A stretch of DNA of 64,000 nucleotides from Mesostigma viride (taxonomy: Eukaryota; Streptophyta; Mesostigmatophyceae; Mesostigmatales; Mesostigmataceae), in the NCBI GenBank assembly GCA_009746045.1, contig RPFO01000276.1, positions 2,496,102 to 2,560,101 of the forward strand, written 5' to 3'. The notes beneath the pieces are model-generated. The model saw only the letters and a program-made list of their open reading frames with translations. It did not search any database and was not told where the DNA came from. Both the position numbers and the translations under genes were made by a program. Positions 19,880 through 31,200 of the stretch are shown here, piece by piece. How positions within the stretch are numbered: position 1 is the stretch's first letter; every line of letters begins with the position of its first letter.

Positions 19880-20707
19880 TCAGATGTGCGGAGATACTAT
19901 GCGATCCAGCCGGTCCACGACCTGTTTGTAGAGCTTGTGCCAAGGGGCAGCACCGAACAGATGTGGGTGACGTTGCAAAAAACATCGGACTTGACGGAGC
20001 ATAATGGCTCGGTCATAGTCTTTGACCAATAAACGCTGCAAGAGTTCAACAAGAGTCGTGATGAAATCAACACGATAAGAACAAAGACGGGAAAAACGAT
20101 GTAACTGAGAAAGAACAACACCATATTTTGCTGTGTGGGAAAGGAGACTGTGAATATCGGGGTAACGAATAAAAGGAATTTGCTGGTATTTAGGATCCTT
20201 GCGCTTATCATAGATAGCCGTACGCCAGCCCTTCTTGTTATGGGTAATGTTAAGATCGAGGTAATTGCAATGAGTATCCTCCGACGTGAGCTTTAATGTG
20301 AGGGACGCTTGCGGGTAGATGCCAGGCAGACCAGCGGTGATATACAAATGGGTTGCGAAATCAGGGTTGTCGAAAGCGATGACATCATCAATGTATCGAC
20401 ATGTATGGATAAAACGCCTGATGAGAACATCATCGTTTGAGGCAATGAGATTCTCCATGAATGCAAGCTCATAAGTGTATAGATAGAGGTTTGCAAGGAG
20501 CCCGGCACAGTTAGTGCCCATAGGGATGCCGATAGCTTGTTGGTATACATTGCCCGCAAAACAGATGAAGGTGTTATCAACAAGATAAGAGATCCAATGG
20601 ACAAGGTCAGCCTTCGTGATAATATAATTATAACCATCCCGCACGATAGCACCTGCCGCGATCCCTGAGAGCCACGTTGCCGTGGGCTTGGTCTGAGAAA
20701 CACGCAC
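19880..20707 (-). pseudogene. Reverse transcriptase remnant, YIDD type
   Basis: A 275-codon frame with the core of a reverse transcriptase. YQQAIGIPMGTNCAGLLANL at about 55-74 is the template/primer-grip region, CRYIDDVIAF at about 103-112 holds the catalytic YxDD, then YLDLNITHNKKGW and YGVVLSQLHRFSRLC. The GIPMGTNC signature is shared by Penelope-like and related unclassified eukaryotic elements, not by the LINE families elsewhere in this window. Continuity is lost upstream near 20.7 kb, where the likely frame shifts. No GIY-YIG endonuclease or telomerase-like partner is visible on either side. It is a broken copy lying just downstream of repeat R. Confidence 0.72.
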
Positions 20708-20782
20708 GTGCAGGTGGTTGCGCCCGTGAGGCCTACGTGCATACCATAGTTTATTGCTGCCGGCCTCATGTGCGGCGGTAAT

Positions 20783-20975
20783 TTTACGTTGTATGGATGT
20801 TACGCTGCACCAGTCTGTGCTTTTTTACGTAGTACCAGTGTAGTGTAGAAATCCAAAAGCGCAAACGCCCAAAGCCAACTTCCAAGACGCCCAAAGCCAA
20901 ATTCCAAGACGCCCAAAGCCCAAAGGCGGGCGAGTCTGGCGCGGCGCCGGCCATTGGGCCCCGGAATAAGAAATA
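20783..20975 (-). repeat. Dispersed repeat R, copy 2
   Basis: Inverted near-identical copy of 5024-5235, ending at TGCGGCGGTAATTTTA. It sits on the upstream side of the reverse transcriptase remnant, so it may be its 5' terminal repeat. Confidence 0.78.
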
Positions 20976-21123
20976 CCCTTCGGGGGTCTGTGTCTTGCAC
21001 TCTTGCGGCCTTTCCAGTTTCCACTTTTCCAGTAGTAACGCCTGGGCGGGCGTTGGCCCGGTCATGTACGGTTTGGGCGTCAGCGACGGCCGGGCGACGG
21101 GAAGAGCCGTACCTGCGTTACCG

Positions 21124-21167
<44 letters not shown>

Positions 21168-22210
21168 CTGTTGTTGTGAGCGTTACGCTGAGGGATTACC
21201 CCCGCCTGTTAGAACAAGACCGAAATGCCGGCTCTACCGTACGATCCAGGGTAATGCGTCTCCCTGCTTGTCACGTGCCTTTGACTCGCCTCAAGCCCGA
21301 AAAGGTCCGTATGCCAGGCGTATGCCAGTAACTAGCCTGTCTAGGGATTGAAGTTGTCGGCAACTGGATCCTAGTGCGAGCTACTGCCCGAGATATTCAT
21401 CCGCCGCGGGAGATTCGAGTGTGGCCATCGCTTCAGTGCAGTCTTCGTCGTCCGCGCCAATCGCCATTACATGTACCTGTTGCGCCCGCGAAAGAAAAGA
21501 AGATCCATGTCGTACAATGATGCCGCTTGTGATGCGTTGCGTTTTATTACCGAGGCCAATGGCACATTATCTTAAATCCGTCGCGGCCAGTATTTTGCCC
21601 ACCCCTATCATAATTTGCATGAAGAAAGCAAAAGTAGCTATTATTATCCAAAGCGTTTGCATCCTTCATCATGGGGGGCAAGGATTTGATCGTTTCTGAA
21701 GGATCGTAGGCGCTCACATTCTGTCTGGGGGTTTTATGCTACCTATCCCATTCTTTTGGAAGGAGCGCTTACGACATCCATCGCGGCGTCTAGGCTCTTT
21801 CTCGAGTGGGCATTTATGAGCCATGCCGCTGATTCAAACGCTGCTTAGCAATTCACAAACTCCTTTCTCTTCCTCAGAGCAGCAGCGGTTCAGTTTTGGG
21901 GCCGATGGATCAGTGACAAGGCAGGCTACCCACCGGCCAGCCGTTCCGCAGCAGCAATGCCCATCACCTCCCGGCAGCAAGGGCCGGCCGGCGACGAGAC
22001 ACATTCATCTCCAATCGGATGGGAACGACGTTATCGCCACACAAATCACCCGACCTGCAGAGGCAAGTTTGCCGTGTGGCGTCCTATCTGCAATCAACGG
22101 AGCGGATCCTTGAGGGTTTCTTTTAGCGCACGTCGCCTGCTTTCTCTTAGCCATGCCTCTTTTCTTGCTTTGAAGAAAGATACTGTTCTTCCCAGTTGCC
22201 CACACCCTTG
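20976..22210. other. Upstream region of E2F gene, no gene recognised
   Basis: Contains the TTG/GTT microsatellite at 21123-21172. No conserved coding sequence seen. It may include the promoter, leader or unrecognised 5' exons of the E2F gene. Confidence 0.4.
21123..21172 (+). repeat. (GTT)n microsatellite
   Basis: About 15 uninterrupted GTT units followed by TCTGTTGTTGTG. Confidence 0.95.
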
Positions 22211-25200
22211 ATGTCTCGGCACGCGGTTTGTAACATGCATACCATCGTCAGGGACATGCCAGGCTCTTCTTTACTCGACTACAATTACGTGACATGCACA
22301 CTCCCCGCCCACACCGCAACACCCCAGCAATGTCCCAAACGAAACTCTCCTGGCTCTGTGCCCCATGCTGGCTATCTCATGGATGTACTTGCTGCGCATA
22401 CCAGTTCCTTCCTCGAGTTCCCACTCATGACGGTTGCCACCCCTTCAGCCCCCACCGCCGCCCCACGGTGCCAACCGTGCATGCCTCGCGCGCATCTTCC
22501 ACGGTCTTGGCCATCACTAACCTATGCCCTACTGCCATCACGAACCTCTGCCCTCTTGGCATCACGAACCTATGCCCTCTTGGCATCACTAACCTATGCC
22601 CTCTTGACATCACTAACCTATGCCCTCTTGGCATCACTGACCTATGCCCTCTTGGCATCACTAACCTTGTGCGGCACCGCATGCCTGCCTTCTGCGCATC
22701 CCGTGTCCTGTGCCATTCATGTGCCATTTCACACCTCCCCTCATCAGCCGGCCACGGATGCGCCTAGCCGCAGCCAAGGCAGCACGCTCAGCCACGGGCT
22801 AGCCTGTGAGAGCTCCCTGCACACCGATGTGGGCGACGAGTGTGGCGACGACGCCTTGAATCCAGCGGCCGCATCGCAGGCATCCACTCGTGGAGGGTCC
22901 ACCGTCTCAGCTGCCACCGTTCGTCTGGCATCCGGCACCACTGACCAGGGCAAGATGGCACCCCCTGCATGTGACACCGCCACCAGCATGCATGAGGCGA
23001 AGGACGGCTCTCGAATGCCGCCCCAGCAGCGGCCATCGGTGGCCACGGTGGCGGCGGTGGCGGCGGTGGCGGCGGCAGCAGCCACCGCCCACGCGCTTCT
23101 TGTGCCGCCCAAAGGAGGGCCACCCGCGAGCGCCACCCCTTCCCTGGTCCCACAGAACAGCGGCGGAGCCGTGTCCAAGGCGCAACCGGTGCAATGGGGG
23201 GAGGGAGATCGGTCGACCGGCATGGCACCACTGCGGGGCAAGGGGCCCTTCAAGCGCCGCTTCCATGGTGGAGAGGACATGGGCTGGTCGGAGGCGTTTG
23301 AGACAAAGGCGTTGGAGGCCAAGGCGTTGGAGGCCCACGGAGGCAGTGGGGCGTGCTCCGCTCGGCCCCCCGTCGCCTCGCCCTCGTCCCAGTCCCGATC
23401 CACCGCCCATGCTGCCGGCCCACCTGTTGTGCCCATGAGTGCGGGTATGCCGGCAGTGCCCGTGTTGCACCCGATGTCACCACGTCAGCAGCTGCACGGG
23501 GCCGCGCCCTCCCCCCGTGGCGCGCCCAGGGGGGCGGAGGGTGACACTTCTGTCAACCAGGGGGGTGCAGCGGACCCCCGGGAGAGCTTTCGTGGCAACG
23601 GGCACGCTGGCCCTCATGGTGGCGGCGGTGGCGGCTGTGGTGGTAGTAGTAATGGTAGTTGTGTTGGTGCTGATGGCATTAAGTGTAGCAGCACCGCAGC
23701 TGCCGCCAACGACAGTCATGCTGGCCAGGGCCTCAACCCCACGGCGGGCGTTGTGACCGCCACCACGCCCACGCGACCGACGGTGGTGCCCCGCCTGGTG
23801 GTGAGGGAGGCGGGGACCAGGGAGGGGGGGGTTGCAAAGGAGGGGGCGGGGAGGGAGGGGGTGGAGAAGCGGACTGCCTTCACGACACCAGAGCGACGTC
23901 CTTTGGGCGGCGTGCCCCTTGTGACAAGTGACACCATGGGCGGGTTGAGTGGGCTTCTGCAGCAAGCGTCCACAGGGCTCATGGTGCCAGCGAGCACACC
24001 AGCTGCGGGAGATGGCCTGGCCAACGGCTGCCACGACGCATGGAAGCAGGCGCTGGCCATGGGGCACCAGGGGGCCCTCCCCCTCCCTGGCATTATCCCT
24101 GCCCCGCTCATGCGCTGCACATGCGGCGCCGCGGAGTCTGCGCTGCAGCAGCTGAGTGCGGCCGCACACGTGGTGGCAGCGGTGAATGGGGGGGGGGCGG
24201 CCCATGGGGTGACCGGGCAAGGGGGGGAGGCGCATGCAAGTGGCGTGGCACATGGCAGTAGCATGCATTGGGGGTTGGTGGCGGGTGCCAGCGCAAGCAT
24301 GCACTGGCAGCTGCAGTCGGCCGCCGGGTTCCTGGCGGGGCCCCCGTTGCAGCCACCCCCACGGCAGGCGGTGCAGGTAGGCGTCATGCGGGAGTGCCAG
24401 GTGGCGCCTGTCGCTCGCCCGGACGGCGAGGCATCGCTGGGGATCTCCCTGCAGGGTGGCGCGCGCATGCCCCTGGCGCCTAACGAGGCCGCCAGCGCCC
24501 AGGGTGGTCCTAGCCAGTTGGGACGCATGCAATGCCATGAGCGGGTGGCCTCCTGCGCGGATGCGGATGGTGGTGGTGGGGAGGAGCGTGGGGCGGGGGA
24601 GGCCCACAGGGCGTTGCTGGGGGAGCCGTCCTGTGCCAGGGAGTTTTCAGGTGGGTGCTGTTCCCTCTTCCCGCCATGTGCTGTGCATGCCGAGCACAGC
24701 ATGCGCGCTTTTACGCTCCCACTTTCTTCCCTTGGTGTTGTTGGGCGTGTGCTGGCTTGTCCCCATACCTCTTGTGCCTGCACGCATCCGGGTGTCCCTC
24801 CCGCCCGACTCATCGTCAGGTGGGATCCACGTGCGCCCCTTTTCGCCTGCTTCCACCCATACGTGCCCTCGAGGCCCCCAAATAGTGATGGTCCCCGGTG
24901 CTGGTTCTGCCCCCGTTGCCCCCTTGGCCCCTTTCCCCCCTTGGTCCCCGTGGCCCCCTGTCCCCCTGTTTGCCTCCTTTGCCCCTCGCCATCTGCCCAC
25001 AACAGCCATATCCGCCGCCGTCCCAGTCTCCCCGTCCCGCCCTGTCGCCTCCGCCCCTATTGCGGTGACACCCGTCAAGGGCCTGCACCCGGGCCTGGCC
25101 CGGCTGTACCTGCCGACGGGGCCCCCGCCAGGGTCTTCCTCGATACCTGACGCGTTTCCCCTGCTTGGCGGAGACTGGAAGCGCGCCAGAATAAGCTCCC

Positions 25201-28200
25201 CCCTGATGGCAGAGCCGATGATTCTGGCGCAGGTCAGCGGTGGCGGCCTCAGCCTCGACGGGGGGCCCTCGGCCGCGCACCTGGTGTGCTCCTCGATGCT
25301 GTCCGACGCATCCCCTGCGTCCCTCACCGCCGCTGCCTCGTGTGCGGGCGGCCCCGCAGCAGCACCGTCCAGCAAGCCCACGCGCCGTGCACACCCTGCA
25401 CCCAAGGGGGGCGCGTCACCCCTACCCCTGCTCTCGTCCCAGCAGACAGCCTCGCAGCACGAGGGCGGAGGCCGCGCCTCATCCGCAACCACATCTTCCG
25501 TGGGGATGTGCGTCGAGGTGCCCTCCCCGCCGGCACCGCAGGAGACCTTCCCAAAAGCACTGCTGGCATCTGCCCCAAAGCACCCCCCGTCGCTGCCGGT
25601 GGCGGAGCTGTGCTCCCCGTCGCCACGTGTCGGTGCCGGTGGTTTGGATGCCCGCGAGGGTGCCGAAGCTGATGAGGACGATGCGTGCCCTGTGTTGGCG
25701 CACGAGGGCGGTGGGGGGGGCAGCAGTGGCAGGCGTAAGAGCGTGTGTGCTGCGGCTACAGGAAGCCGCGCGGACAAATCATTGGGTGAGTAGATGCGAG
25801 GGGGTTGCAAGGATCGGGGAGTGACATGGCGTGGTGGGGCGGGGCGGGACGGCATGGCCTGTGTTGCTGGCTGGTTTCCTGCAGGGCTGCACATCCTTCT
25901 TGTACTGGCGTGCCCCTTCTGACCTGCCCTCACGTTCTGGCGTGAGCGTCCTTGCTGCTTAAGCCAGGACTTCATAATGCGTGCTGTGCTGGGGTGTGCT
26001 GTGCTGTGCACAAATGCGTGGTGTGCGTCTCCCCCTTGCGCGTGGCCCTGCTTCCACCACCACCACCACCACCTCCACCACCACCACCACCACCACCACC
26101 ACCACCACCACCACCACCACCACCACCACCACCACCACCACCACCACCACCACCACCACCACCACCACCACCACCACCACCACCACCACCACCACCACCA
26201 CCACCACCGCCTTGCAATCTTCCCCCTCCTCCCTCCCCCCTTGTACAGCGGAGTTCACCAAGAAGTTTGTCCTACTGCTTCAAAATGCGGAGAACGGGCT
26301 GCTGGACCTCAACCACGCGGTCCAGTTCCTAAAGGTACGGCGCCAGTTGACTGCAGGTCCTCAAGGTGATGCGCTCATGGGCATCGATGGCCAAAGGTTC
26401 CCCCTATTCCCCTGATACTGTCCCTCTGCCTGGCAATGGCGGCGGTTGGCTATTCCCCTGCATTGTGAGAGATGTGCGAGGGGACTTTTGTTGCGAGGGG
26501 ACCATTGTTCAAGTCGGGCGCCCCATTGGTCATTACGCCCCCTTGGTCACTGTATGCACTGGCTAAGGGTTGTTGCCGACCTTGCATTGCTGGGTTTGCG
26601 TCCGCAGTCGCCCGCCCTCCTTGTGTTTGCCCAACCTGGTGCGTGTGCATATTCCATGTCTGCACGTGCAATTGTCGGTTTATCAAATTCACCTACGCTC
26701 ATGCCCGCACGTGCCAGCATGACCATGCCTGTTTGTTTTCCTCCCCCCCTGTGCGCCTGCCCCTTAATGTGCCTGTCCCGTTGTCCAACGGCCCCCTATT
26801 GCACCTGCCCCATATTGCGCTCGCGCCACCTTTCCAGTTCCCCAAGCGGCGCATCTACGACATCACGAGTGTGCTCGAGGGGATCAACCTGATCGAGAAG
26901 GACAGCAAGAACATGATACGATGGAGGTGAGGATGGGAATAGTATGGTGGGGCGGAGGTAAGGGACAGCAAGGGCATGATACGATGGAGGTGAGGATGGG
27001 AATAGTATGGTGGGGCGGAGGTAAGGGACAGCAAGGGCATGATACGATGGAGGTGAGGATGGGAATAGTATGGTGGGGCGGAGGTAAGGGACAGCAAGGG
27101 CATGATACGATGGAGGTGAGGATGGGAATAGTATGGTGGGGCGGAGGAAGGGGACAGCAAGGGCATGATACGATGGAGGTGAGGATGGGAATAGTATGGT
27201 GGGGCGGAGGAAGGGGACAGCAAGGGCATGATACGATGGAGGTGAGGATGGGAATAGTATGGTGGGGCGGAGGAAGGGGACAGCAAGGGCATGATACGAT
27301 GGAGGTGAGGATGGGAATAGTATGGTGGGGCGGAGGAAGGGGACAGCAAGGGCATGATACGATGGAGGTGAGGATGGGAATAGTATGGTGGGGCGGAGGA
27401 AGGGGACAGCAAGGGCATGATACGATGGAGGTGAGGATGGGAATAGTATGGTGGGGCGGAGGAAGGGGACAGCAAGGGCATGATACGATGGAGGTGAGGA
27501 TGGGAATAGTATGGTGGGGCGGAGGAAGGGGACAGCAAGGGCATGATACGATGGAGGTGAGGATGGGAATAGTATGGTGGGGCGGAGGAAGGGGACAGCA
27601 AGGGCATGATACGATGGAGGTGAGGATGGGAATAGTATGGTGGGGCGGAGGTAGGGGACAGCAAGGGCATGATACGATGGAGGTGAGGATGGGAATAGTA
27701 TGGTGGGGCGGAGGAAGGGGACAGCAAGGGCATGATACGATGGAGGTGAGGATGGGAATAGTATGGTGGGGCGGAGGTAAGGGACAGCAAGGGCATGATA
27801 CGATGGAGGTGAGGATGGGAATAGTATGGTGGGGCGGAGGAAGGGGACAGCAAGGGCATGATACGATGGAGGTGAGGATGGGAATAGTATGGTGGGGCGG
27901 AGGTAGGGGACAGCAAGGGCATGATACGATGGAGGTGAGGATGGGAATAGTATGGTGGGGCGGAGGAAGGGGACAGCAAGGGCATGATACGATGGAGGTG
28001 AGGATGGGAATAGTATGGTGGGGCGGAGGAAGGGGACAGCAAGGGCATGATACGATGGAGGTGAGGATGGGAATAGTATGGTGGGGCGGAGGTAGGGGAC
28101 AGCAAGGGCATGATACGATGGAGGTGAGGATGGGAATAGTATGGTGGGGCGGAGGTAAGGGACAGCAAGGGCATGATACGATGGAGGTGAGGATGGGAAT

Positions 28201-31200
28201 AGTATGGTGGGGCGGAGGTAAGGGACAGCAAGGGCATGATACGATGGAGGTGAGGATGGGAATAGTATGGTGGGGCGGAGGAAGGGGACAGCAAGGGCAT
28301 GATACGATGGAGGTGAGGATGGGAATAGTATGGTGGGGCGGAGGAAGGGGACAGCAAGGGCATGATACGATGGAGGTGAGGATGGGAATAGTATGGTGGG
28401 GCGGAGGAAGGGGACAGCAAGGGCATGATACGATGGAGGTGAGGATGGGAATAGTATGGTGGGGCGGAGGAAGGGGACAGCAAGGGCATGATACGATGGA
28501 GGTGAGGATGGGAATAGTATGGTGGGGCGGAGGAAGGGGACAGCAAGGGCATGATACGATGGAGGTGAGGATGGGAATAGTATGGTGGGGCGGAGGAAGG
28601 GGACAGCAAGGGCATGATACGATGGAGGTGAGGATGGGAATAGTATGGTGGGGCGGAGGAAGGGGACAGCAAGGGCATGATACGATGGAGGTGAGGATGG
28701 GAATAGTATGGTGGGGCGGAGGAAGGGGACAGCAAGGGCATGATACGATGGAGGTGAGGATGGGAATAGTATGGTGGGGCGGAGGTAGGGGACAGCAAGG
28801 GCATGATACGATGGAGGTGAGGATGGGAATAGTATGGTGGGGCGGAGGAAGGGGACAGCAAGGGCATGATACGATGGAGGTGAGGATGGGAATAGTATGG
28901 TGGGGCGGAGGTAAGGGACAGCAAGGGCATGATACGATGGAGGTGAGGATGGGAATAGTATGGTGGGGCGGAGGAAGGGGACAGCAAGGGCATGATACGA
29001 TGGAGGTGAGGATGGGAATAGTATGGTGGGGCGGAGGTAGGGGACAGCAAGGGCATGATACGATGGAGGTGAGGATGGGAATAGTATGGTGGGGCGGAGG
29101 AAGGGGACAGCAAGGGCATGATACGATGGAGGTGAGGATGGGAATAGTATGGTGGGGCGGAGGAAGGGGACAGCAAGGGCATGATACGATGGAGGTGAGG
29201 ATGGGAATAGTATGGTGGGGCGGAGGTAGGGGACAGCAAGGGCATGATACGATGGAGGTGAGGATGGCGAAAGAATGATTCTAGGGTGGTGAGGGGCCGC
29301 ATGAGGGGCAGCGAGACCATCCCACATCGTTGCATATTTAATCTGCCTGCATCAGTGGATTTACACACATATATATATGCTTAAGCATGTATGATCTTGT
29401 GCAACAAGTTCATGGCTGATTATTGTACAGCAAGGTCACAGCTGATTATCGCGCAGCGAGATGTTCCGCTAGTGTTTCCCAACCCACCCGTCCATTTGTA
29501 TTATGTCCGCCATTTTTTGACTTGCAACTGCCAAGCCGTTGGCTGTTCACATTCCCGCTCGTTGTAGAGACAGCTGCAAGTGTCAGCCATCCCCAGCTCA
29601 GTTGCCCCAACAACCCCCCTCTGTCCCCCCCGCACTGGCGCATGGATGGCCCGCACTGGCAGCACGCCTGCCTTGTGGTCAATGGGATGATGTTGATGTT
29701 TGTATTGGCGCAAGTGTCAGTGTTGATCGCTGGTAAAGTACGCTTGCCCCCATTCCTCCCCCAGGCGTCGTGGCCGGTCCCGCTCCGCCGCCATGCCCCT
29801 GCCCCTGCGCCGCTGCAGGGTTGCATGCGCCGCCCTCGCGGTCCCCCGCAAGGCATCTCCCCCGCATGGGTTTCTGTCTGCCCCAAACGTTAGGTGTTCC
29901 CACAGGACCTTGCCCCACAAAGACTTGCTCCCACACGACCGAATGCCCGCAAAAAAGGGGCTATTGCGTGGCCGCGTCCCACCGCGCTGTGAGCGGACCC
30001 GCGAGCATCTGCCTCATGTCGGTCATGCCCATGTTGTTCCCTCGCGTGTTTGCTGGGTGGGTGGGTGGGTGGGTGGGTGGGTGGGTGGGTGGGTGGGTGG
30101 GTGGGTGGGTGGGTGGGTGGGTGGGTGGGTGGGTGGGTGGGTGGGTGGGTGGGTGGGTGGGTGGGTGGGTGGGTGGGTGGGTGGGTGGGTGGGTGGGTGG
30201 GTGGGTGGCAACTACCAGGGCGACAAAAGCGGGAAGCGGCGCATCAGCATCCGGTCGGCCATCTGCGGTATGTTGGTGTGGGAACTCGATGCGGGTGGAT
30301 GCTTAGAATTGGGTCATGCATGGGTGTATCCTTCGGTGGGTGGTCGTGTTTGGTGGGTGAATGTTTGGTGGGTTGTCATGTTTGGTGAGTGGGTGGCTCG
30401 TGCCCATGGTGCGGCGCGTGGCTCACACGCCCGAGCCATCGTTGCGCCAGGGAACCGGGACATGTGCCGTACAGGGTTGTACCGGCGACTGTGGAGGGGA
30501 GCCTCTGTGGGAGCCTGTGATGCTGCCTCCGCCGCCTGCCATGTTGTCAATGTGCCAATTCCTGCCTACTACCGTTATTGATGGCGTGAAGACGATCTCA
30601 CGGCGTCACTGTCCTGACGTAACCCGTGTTGAACATGTTCGGTGCACACTATGTTCCTGTCTGGCGGTGTTTTGGTGAACTTGTCTCGGGCAGGACCAGC
30701 GCGCGGCAGAGGAGAGCGAGCTGGATCGGAGGATACGGTGGGTTTCGCTGGCAGACGTCACGTGGCTGGGCTAGCGCTCGCCGCGTCACCGTCCATGCAT
30801 CCAGTATAGTAGCTGTGTGTGGCGCTACCCCCTGGCGTTGCCGCATGCACCCACATGCAAAGTAGGCACTCGTTTTGGAAGCCTCGGGCAAGGGCAGGGG
30901 CACGGGCACGGGCACAGGCATGGTGGTGCATCGACCCCAGCCAAGAGAGGCCAGCAATTCTTGGCTTCCATACGGCAGCAGATGTCAGTGGACTGAGGTG
31001 TTCCCACATGCTTTCTGCCTACCCATCCTTAAAACAACTCACACGCCTGGCTACCCGATTGATTTTGTGCGTCGTGCGTCCCTGCCCACCACCACCACCA
31101 CCACCACCTCAGGGAGACGGAGGAGGCCATCCATTCAATGACGTCGGACGAGTCGCTCAAAAGGTATGCATCGACGCATCGTAAGAAGGCGTCCTATTTA

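Noticed and set aside
26796-29327. Open frames of 780-840 codons on both strands
   Set aside because: They are read-through of the 63-base minisatellite, whose length is a multiple of three. In the E2F frame the first unit meets a stop right after the exon.
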